Shown: in pieces, positions 56,886-64,000 of the stretch
Layout of the letters: each line of letters starts with the position of its first letter
Position numbering within the stretch: the first letter of the stretch is position 1
Assembly: GCA_030762935.1 (NCBI GenBank)
Contig: CM060897.1
Coordinates: 114,200,176 to 114,264,175, forward strand
Direction: 5' to 3'
Source of the DNA: Hymenopus coronatus
Lineage: Eukaryota > Arthropoda > Insecta > Mantodea > Hymenopodidae
Length of the DNA: 64,000 bases
Program-made: the position numbers and the translations under genes
Notes under the pieces: generated by a model
Databases searched by the model: none
Seen by the model: only the letters and a program-made list of their open reading frames with translations
Told to the model about the DNA's origin: nothing

Positions 56886-57572
56886 CTGGGTGGAAGGGAA
56901 CTTATTATATTCCTTCTAATATGTATTTCATAGAAACATTTCAAATAAAACTTTCTAATGCCATTTTCTTCTTTGATCAGCCGATTTCGAAAAAATAAAT
57001 AGTTTTTGTTCCACATTGGATGCGTAACTCCACAATAAGGTACGAAGATAACAGTTTGTTACTTGTAGGATGCGTAGAGTAACATACATAGTTTCGGTAG
57101 GAATTATGGGAGATCAGACGGTGTTTCAAAATAATTAATCACTTAAAAGAATTAAAGGAATATTCCGAGCAGCTTTTCAGAAGTGAAGTAACTCGGCAAC
57201 CTTGCGTTGAGGTTTGGCAGGTTTCTGAACTGGATTTTGGGAGTAAACACGGCACTCGCTTGCAAACACGATGCAGGGTGCTGTAATGTTTTGGGAGATA
57301 ACGAGTGCAACTGACTTTCTGACTAGCCTACACTCGCACATAAAAATGAGAAGAAATACTTCAACGTCCTTGTGAGTCGTGTTTATGTACTGTGTAAGTA
57401 ACACCCACACAACCTACAGCGTTGTCACCTTGTCTGTCTCTTGTTTTCGACAAAACTAAAACATCTCCGCAGTGAAATGGTCAAAGACAAAAACATAAGA
57501 TACAAAATGTGTTCCAAATACCGAGATCGATCACTGGTTTACATTAATGTAAGAACTTCCCTTCCACCAGGC
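56886..57572. mobile_element. Small TIR element inside the satellite
   Basis: Left end CTGGGTGGAAGGGAACTT; right end on minus GCCTGGTGGAAGGGAAGTT. ATAAA flanks both sides (56,881-56,885 and 57,573-57,577) and may be a TSD. About 690 bp, with no recognised protein (a 77-codon minus frame at 57,177-57,410 is unassigned). It looks like a non-autonomous DNA element. Confidence 0.65.
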
Positions 57573-57650
57573 ATAAATATATGTGATTATAATATCTTTC
57601 GGATTATTGAAACTTGCCCGTAGCCCACCTTCTATTTCCTTGAAAATAAT
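57573..57650 (+). repeat. Displaced unit of the 78-bp satellite
   Basis: ATAATATCTTTCGGATTATTG, AAACTTGCCCGTAGCC and TTCTATTTCCTTGAAAATAA match the satellite unit; separated from the array by the TIR element. 57,651-58,102 has no recognised feature. Confidence 0.8.
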
Positions 57651-58102
57651 TTGATAACCACTGAACAGAAGGGTTTTTGGCCTGTTCACTTCCCCAAGTC
57701 TTTTTCGAATATACCTTAGGCCCCTGTGCTATACAAGGCTACTCAAAGGATTGCTTACAAATTGGAAGGTCGCAGGTGCCATTTCCCGTGGATAATAGAG
57801 CGGTCTAAGTTAATGCTGCGTCCCAAGGGCGCTCTCAGCGTCTAACAGAAATTAGTAACATGGGATTTGTGGCCATAAAAGGAACAACAGCACCTCAAAA
57901 CGCTATCGGTATGGATGTTGTAAGCAATTCACACTGGCCTGCTCCGCTACATATTTCGTTATAGCTGTTAACACTCTGCGAACTTCCTAACAAGAACTGC
58001 TCCAAATGATTCTGTCTGTTCCACCATATAGACAAATGACTTCACTGCATAACGAAATCCTAACACTACCAACCTCCTCAGAAACGTATTAGAACTAAAA
58101 AA

Positions 58103-58726
58103 AAATGTGTTCCATTCATATTATTTTCTCTACATTCTCCAGAACAAATTATTGTTAAAAAGTTTATTCTTCCATTTACTTCATGCTAATCGCGTTAAAC
58201 ATTAACAAAAATGGTCTTAATGCTTGCTCCCTTGTAAGTAGAAGGGAAATAGCGAAATACACTATGCAAAAGTAATAGTAAAATCTTATAAATGCTGGTT
58301 GCCATGTGGATTAGATCCGTTTCTTACCATTGCCAGCAGTTGGCAAATTCCCGTATGAGAAAAGTAAAATTATTCTAAAAGTGAAACCAATAACATGGAA
58401 TACCTTAAAAATGGTTAACTCCGGGAAAAAACGTATATAACATAATTTTTTTTCGATTTTTTTTCCATTTAAGTGGTAGTTGAGAGTTGGGGGATTTTTG
58501 TCGTTTCCTTAGAAGATACTGAACTTAAATATCAAATATGGTATTTAATGGACTTTTTGATTTTGAGCTATGCTGCCCACTGACACATAAACGCACAGAT
58601 GGACCTTTTTCAAAAAGTTTTTGGGAGGGGATTCAGGATATCTCAAAGCATGTGCTTCCGTTGAAATCTCAGTATAATGTCTCATCTATATACTATGTAC
58701 ATAGCACGTGAAGAAAGAGTAAAAAT
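58103..58726 (+). repeat. Family H copy (internally deleted)
   Basis: ATGTGTTCCATTCATATTATT at the left end and ATATACTATGTACATAGCAC at the right. About 200 bp of body are lost near 58,445 (T-run junction). Confidence 0.85.
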
Positions 58727-59020
58727 ATATTAGTTCTTTTGTTTATAAGGGTATTTATTTTGTTTGTAAAATTGCGATGACTGACTTCAACTACTTACGA
58801 GGTATATAAGAATTTTTAAAGCAATGGCCGTCCACAAACAAAAGCTACCAATAATAATGAACTTAAAGTATGTTCTAACGCGAGAGCTACCCTCTCTAGT
58901 GCCCGCATCTGAATGCAGAGACCCCTTAGAAATCTCACCACACAGACATCTGAATGTCACGAGAGATTTAGCAATGCAGGCTTGCCAACAGAGCAATCGG
59001 TTGCGTCACAGAGTACATGT

Positions 59021-59985
59021 GAATGAATAAGTGTACTTATTGAAATGACCGTATCATACATTGAACTTCATCATTCGGACGGGGCCACAGACGGTCCGTG
59101 CTTTTGCAATACACAAAAAAGTAAGTGATATTTAAAAAAAAAAAAAAAAAGGCAACAAAGAATTAAAAGAGTAAACCCGCAAATAAAAGGACAAAGATAT
59201 TCTAATACAAAAATTTAAATTTAAAACAAAGAGTACACCTTATTCAAATGCATCAATATACCTTATTATAAAGATAAATATACTAAAAAGAGATATATAC
59301 ACATAAAATATATATACAATATATAACACCATTACTTAAAAATGACAAAAGTATGATAAAATATATGTTTGTAAAACATTATAATCAGTTTTATTTAGCT
59401 ATTGTTATTGCCTCCCCCCCCTGTCATCTATTGTCAGTCTTCTCAGATTTCAGCTGTCTTCCTTAAGTATATATTTACCTAGCCCGTCTGCGTCTTCCGT
59501 GCCTGCTAGTGGCGCCCAACATGCTTCTAATTCTACATTCGTGGTGGTAAAGGATTGCGATAAATATTTTTCCCTCCGTTCCTTCGTACCCCTACAACTA
59601 GTCATAATATGGGTTCCACGACTCTTCGTCCTCGCAAATGGGGCACATCCTCATACAATTCTCGCCAGGAATTTTTGTTCTCCTCCATGCTCCTAGTCTA
59701 ATCCACGCGCGCCCCTCTCTAATGATTTTGGTACCTGTTTTGATGTATTGCTCCATACCCCACTCTGATTTTAGCCCAGAAGGTAATTCCAATGAAACCT
59801 TCTCCGTGTATTGCGCAATTATTTTTATCTGTCAATATCACAGCGGTGGTTCTTAATTTTCCTCCAAATACTCCGTATGTTTGCCTGCCCCGCCATCTAA
59901 ATGTGGCCCATCTCAATGATTTCCAAACCTTTATCTAATTTTGATACCCACGTCGAATTACCCTCTATTCGAAACTGTTCATGGT
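59021..59985 (-). mobile_element. Second LINE copy, 3' third only
   Basis: Minus-strand copy of the LINE at 21,527. The 3' untranslated end with ATTC and AGTGTACTTATT matches 24,240-24,365. The C-terminal coding region carries the same CCHC start (CPICEDEESW) and WIRLGAWRRTKI. It is 5'-truncated at about 59,985 and broken by frameshifts. 58,727-59,020 before it has no recognised feature. Confidence 0.85.
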
Positions 59986-60978
59986 TGCAGACCAAAGCAG
60001 ATTTAGCAAGTTGCCAGAGAAAGCCCGCTTACCGCTGCATCCATGAGAACTGGGGTTGGAGCCGGATGTGCAATACTAACACAAAAAAAAATATATATAT
60101 ATATATAAAGAAGGGCAATGAAAAGGAAGTAGAAAAAAATATTTTTGTAAGGGTACAATTTTCCTTTCTGTACCTCTTAACAGAAGTACGGTATTTTATC
60201 TAAAAATCCAATTCAGGGAATTAGAAAACTAAAGTGACATTTAAATTGCAGTCTTCAGAATATTTGTTGAAGATATAATAGATTTTATTTAAAATCATAA
60301 TATTTTGTTAACCTAAAAATACTTGTATATTCTCGCTCGTGCAATTCCGGATAAAGTATTAAATATTCTGCTTCACAACCATAGAAATACAGATGTATGT
60401 ATAACCTCATAAAATTAAAACGTTTAGTATCGCTTTCATAAAATATAGTACACAAAGCACATTGCTCTTTAATATTCATGCTTATTCCGAGGTGAACTTA
60501 TAAATTCAAATTTATGAGTGTTTCAGTTTTAACACATAATGCTTTCATTATTTGAAAATGCATAAATTACGGGATTTTTATGAGAATCTTATTATATTAA
60601 AGGGGTTTGAATAATCTGAGTTACAGCTCTTTATGATGCCCAATTACAGATTTATGACACTTTTTGTATATAATTGTATTTTTTCGACCATTTTAAAGTT
60701 CTGTAGGCTTCAATTCAAAACCCAAAATGGGCTGAACGAATGATGACGATATACCAAACACCATTGAATTTGATACAAGAAACATTAGAACTCTGTTGGA
60801 TTTTATGTTTAGTAAATAACCCATTAGATAAGGCAATATTAATCAAATTTCAAGAATCCTAATTTCAAAGAGGTAATAAGGCAAATTTAATTTACCGTCT
60901 GTGAGTTGATTTGAATTATATAAATAGGTAATTTAACTAAATTATGCGTATTTCATATTTAAATTTAGGTGCATGCTT
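59986..60978. other. Non-repeat AT-rich block, no gene recognised
   Basis: About 1 kb. A (TA) run at 60,091-60,105. 60,200-60,978 is A/T-rich without recognisable features. Confidence 0.4.
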
Positions 60979-61865
60979 TTTTATTTTCTCTAGCCCGAAA
61001 GTACAATGTACATAATGGAAAAGAAAATAATGTATTCCACCTAAAAAATCGTGTTAACATTTAACCAGAAATAAAATCCGAAAATATATTTTTTAGAAAA
61101 AGGTCCGTGTGTTTGTCTCTCTGTGTATCTGCCTGCCTGTCTCTCCGTCTGTGTGTGTGTGTGTTTGTGTCTGTGGATAGCATAGCTCAAAAACTAAAAG
61201 GCCGTTAAATACCAAACCTGGTATTTAGATTTGGTATCCTTCAAGAACGCAACACGAAGATTTTCCTTTAAATGGCAACATTTTCAAAAATTGTGAATTT
61301 CTCAAAAATGGTTCTAACGATTTTGATTAAAATATTGTATACCAAAGATCATTATATCCCAAATAAAATGTATATCTTGAATATCCTGGGAATAGCCTCT
61401 GAGGACATCTTTATTCTGGGTGAATTTTGCGGAATTCTGCATAACTGGTAAAGCGTAAGAAATGGACAAAAACTCACTTGATAGAAAATGTAGAATCTCG
61501 TCAGAACACATAATCTATGTCCTTTACATTTTTGTAGTGGAGGTAACCGTTTTCAAGATTCTCCTTGTTATTGGTTTCAATTATAAAGTACTTCTACTTT
61601 TCTCAGACAGGAAGTGTCCGTTTTTCTTTTGTTCTACTCCTGGCCAGGTAAAGAAGCGTTTGGCAATGCAAATCGCTCAACGACAGCTTTAAAAACGTTT
61701 GACTATCACTTTCGCCTAGTGCATTCCCTTAATTTCCTTCTACTTATAAGAAACTAATAATAAACATTCTGCCAATGTTTATCTAGATTGGCATTGGAAT
61801 GATCAATTGTAAGAAGTTTGTATAGAGCAGCTGGATAAAGTCATGTGAGAGTAACACATATTTTG
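60979..61865 (-). repeat. Family H copy (complete, variant palindrome)
   Basis: TTTTCTCTAGCCCGAAAGTACA at the right end, the AGCCC subfamily. The GT slot is at 61,105-61,175; the left end GTGAGAGTAACACATATT is decayed. Confidence 0.85.
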
Positions 61866-62639
61866 TTACTGCTTTTACAAATTATACTGATGTAGTATTA
61901 GCAAAACTAAAAATAGCTGTGTAAAATGTCGATTTAAGCCTTTTGGAGAATTTAGGATGGTAGGAGTCATACAATCGCGAAATAATTATTAATGTAGCCT
62001 CATTAATGGCCTATCCTACAATTTGCGTTATGTTTGATAGCTTTGTGAAATATACAATTCCATCTGCTACGGCTTAAATAGAACTTATGCGTTTTCTTAG
62101 GCTGAAAATAGTGAAACAAGTAATTTAACCGTTTGACATTATCTTATTTGGCTATCGAAATGATCAAATTTTTAAAAATAAATTCTAAGGAAGTTATGGT
62201 GAAACGCGGAAAAGAAACTGTCTTTATAAGGAACACGTAATTGATTACTCAGATTGGGTAGAAAGCTAACAAACTCAAGAAATAAAAATCTACATTTGTT
62301 TATGTCAATGAGAATTATTAACGACATAGAATTTGCACCGTTAATATTTATGTGTTAAATTTATCGAAGCATAAGATGGACCTTTTCTGAAGTGAAGGTA
62401 ATCTATAGATGTGAAATAATAAACCGATTAAGTCAATGTAAATAAACGACGTCTCTAGTAAATAAAGTATAACATCTTTTTATTAGAATAATAAAACCTA
62501 GTTATTAGAACATAAAATTTGCTTAGTGAATGATGAAGAAGAAAAAGAGAAGCAATTGCTTTATTGGAATAATTGATAATGAAATGGATCGATGTGTTAA
62601 AATATAGAAGGATACGGAACAATTAAATGGAAAAAAAAC
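61866..62639. other. AT-rich spacer, no gene recognised
   Basis: About 770 bp, A/T-rich, without long frames or known repeats. Confidence 0.5.
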
Positions 62640-63328
62640 CGAAGTATTACACTCACATCACTTTCTCTAGTTGTTCTACAAACAAACTTCTTACAAAAAA
62701 TTCTTCTTCTTTCTACACCATACTAATCGAGATAAACATTTGCAGAATATTCTTATCACTTAGTTCCTTATAAGAAGAAGGAAACTAAAGGAATGTGCTA
62801 TGCTAAAGTAGTAATAAAATATTTTAAAAGCTATTGTTATGCGATTGTCAATTGCAAATCACTTCTTTGCTTGGCCAGGAGTAGAACAAAAGAAAAACTA
62901 ACAATTCTTGTCTGAGAAAAGTATAAGTACTATACAATTAAAACGAATAACAGATGGTTTCGGAAACGGTTTCCGCCACAACAATAACGTAAAGGACATA
63001 AATTGTGTGGCTTGTGGGCCGTGGTCTACTAAGCTGCTCCTCCTTCTTCTTCCCTGGCGTTTCGTCTGCGACTACGGCTGACATCTTCGGTGGCAGCGGC
63101 GAGGTCAAAGTACTCTACTGGACGTTTCAACAGTCGCTGTCCAAGTAAAGGGTAGTTTGGCGTCAGAGGCCCTCGCCCCGGTTTCTCAAAATCTTCGTGT
63201 CGTTTTCCTGAAAGATACTAAACTTAAATACCAAGTTTGGTATTTTACCGGCTTTTCGTTTGTGAATTATCGTGTTCTCAGACACTTGGATACAAACACA
63301 CTCACGGACTTATCCCAAATGTGATTTT
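62640..63328 (+). repeat. Family H copy (with insert, right end lost)
   Basis: Left end GAAGTATTACACTCACATCAC. The body resumes at GTAAAGGGTAGTTTGGCG (63,145) after a GC-rich insert and ends in the microsatellite slot, where a minus copy starts. Confidence 0.8.
63009..63140 (-). mobile_element. PLE-derived insert with hammerhead-like motif
   Basis: GC-rich 130-bp insert in the H copy. Minus reading: CCGAAGATGTCAGCC, then CGCAGACGAAACGCCAGGG. CCGAAGA (63,084-63,090) is one base from the CTGANGA core and GAAA (63,060-63,063) is intact, with a short GTC/GAC stem II. This wording is typical of Penelope pLTRs. Probably inactive. Confidence 0.5.
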
Positions 63329-63664
63329 TATTACTTTCTCTACAGGTACTATGTACATAGTGTATAGAGAAGGTATTGTATTACAACCAAAAATTCGATA
63401 CCGGAAATAAATGTTTTGGGTCCCCCTGAATCCAAAAAAAGCATTTTTGGAAAAAGGTGTGCGTGTATGTGCGTGTGTGTGTCTGTGTATCTGTGGACAG
63501 CATAGCTCAAAAACGAAAAGACCGTTAAATACCAAGCTTGGTATTTAAGTTTGGTATCTTCCAAGGATGTGACACAAAGATTTTGAAGAAAACCGCCCAC
63601 CCCCAACTAACCTTTACATGGAACTTTTTTCAAAAATTTTGATTTTCTCAAAAATGGCTCTACA
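63329..63664 (-). repeat. Family H copy (right half)
   Basis: TTACTTTCTCTACAGGTACTA to CTCAAAAATGGCTCTAC. The internal palindrome is AAATACCAAGCTTGGTATTT (63,525-63,544), a perfect dyad. Confidence 0.85.
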
Positions 63665-64000
63665 TAAAAACGTGTATGATATAAATCAAGTGTCTTAACG
63701 AGGTCTTAGCTTTTTTAGTTAGAATACCAATATATTTATTGCATTTGTGATTACCTAAAGCTCGTGTTGAAGCTCCTGTTTCGGGATGTATATGTTTTTT
63801 GTTCTGAAGTAAGTTTTTAGCTTTCTTTAATCGTTATACAAAATCCTGCAAAACTCATTCAAAATAAAGACGTCTTATAAGGTTATTCCCAAATTCAAAA
63901 TATCCGGTTAATTTGCGATGGATATATCTGTAATACAAGGTATTTTAATCGCAATAGTTAGAACTATTTTTGAGAAAAATAAAAATTGCTAATATTTTTG
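63665..64000 (+). repeat. Family H copy (body, runs off the window)
   Basis: ATAAAAACGTGTATGATATA through GTAAGTTTTTAGC to TTTTGAGAAAAATAAAAATT at the window end. Confidence 0.8.

Overview
The window looks like animal nuclear DNA, most likely from an arthropod (probably an insect) with a repeat-laden, AT-rich genome. I base this on decayed Tc1/mariner-type transposases of kinds common in insects, a non-LTR (LINE) retrotransposon, Penelope-like elements (PLEs) with GIY-YIG endonuclease tails and hammerhead-like motifs, many tRNA-derived SINEs, and the absence of bacterial operon structure. The species cannot be told from the sequence. No intact host gene was recognised. The one weak host-exon candidate is at 41,579-41,783, minus strand.

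The dominant feature is one dispersed non-coding repeat, which I call family H. I count about 46 copies or fragments in both orientations, covering roughly 28-29 kb (about 45%) by my estimate. A full copy is about 800-900 bp. I read its plus orientation from the left end (TCTGATGTG..., a small hairpin) to the right end (an imperfect palindrome closing with GTAGAGAAAGTAAA). Three dyad symmetries recur: the left hairpin, an internal 20-bp palindrome, and the right palindrome. A CA/GT microsatellite sits in the right third. The left hairpin, and less completely the right palindrome, keep their pairing while their bases change between copies. The last ~110 bp (the right-end module) joins other material at the same A-run again and again. 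I know of no published name for the family. Helentron-like or fold-back origins are hypotheses.

Layout. 1-2.6 kb: H copies. 2.6-4.6 kb: a Tc1/mariner-type transposon with terminal inverted repeats (TIRs) and a SINE inside its transposase. 4.7-6.6 kb: an H copy split by a PLE. 6.6-8.7 kb: GC-richer unknown DNA, a SINE and ATT-rich DNA. 8.7-10.1 kb: a second mariner-type element. 10.3-13.9 kb: H copies. 14.8-17.4 kb: a TIR element with long inverted arms plus a SINE, inserted in a segment whose uninterrupted paralogue survives at 17.3 kb. 17.4-29.8 kb: H copies, one holding a LINE that itself holds a SINE. 30-37.5 kb: a LINE remnant, SINEs, H copies and PLE remnants. 37.5-40.1 kb: a PLE-derived segment with a hammerhead-like core, and SINEs. 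41-43.3 kb: AT-rich DNA without H. 43.3-50.9 kb: H copies, a possible LTR, a transposase relic and an ATT-based minisatellite. 51.2-53 kb: a strongly T-rich asymmetric tract. 54.2 kb: a mariner relic. 56.4-57.7 kb: a ~78-bp satellite split by a small TIR element. 58-64 kb: H copies, a second LINE copy and another PLE remnant.

The parts do not form a pathway. The window is a layered record of insertions: H copies are hosts for PLE, LINE and SINE insertions, and are inserted beside or within each other. Boundaries are best fixed where target-site duplications (TSDs) survive: the PLE in H, the LINE in H, the SINE in the LINE, the SINE in the first transposon, and the SINE at 16.1 kb.
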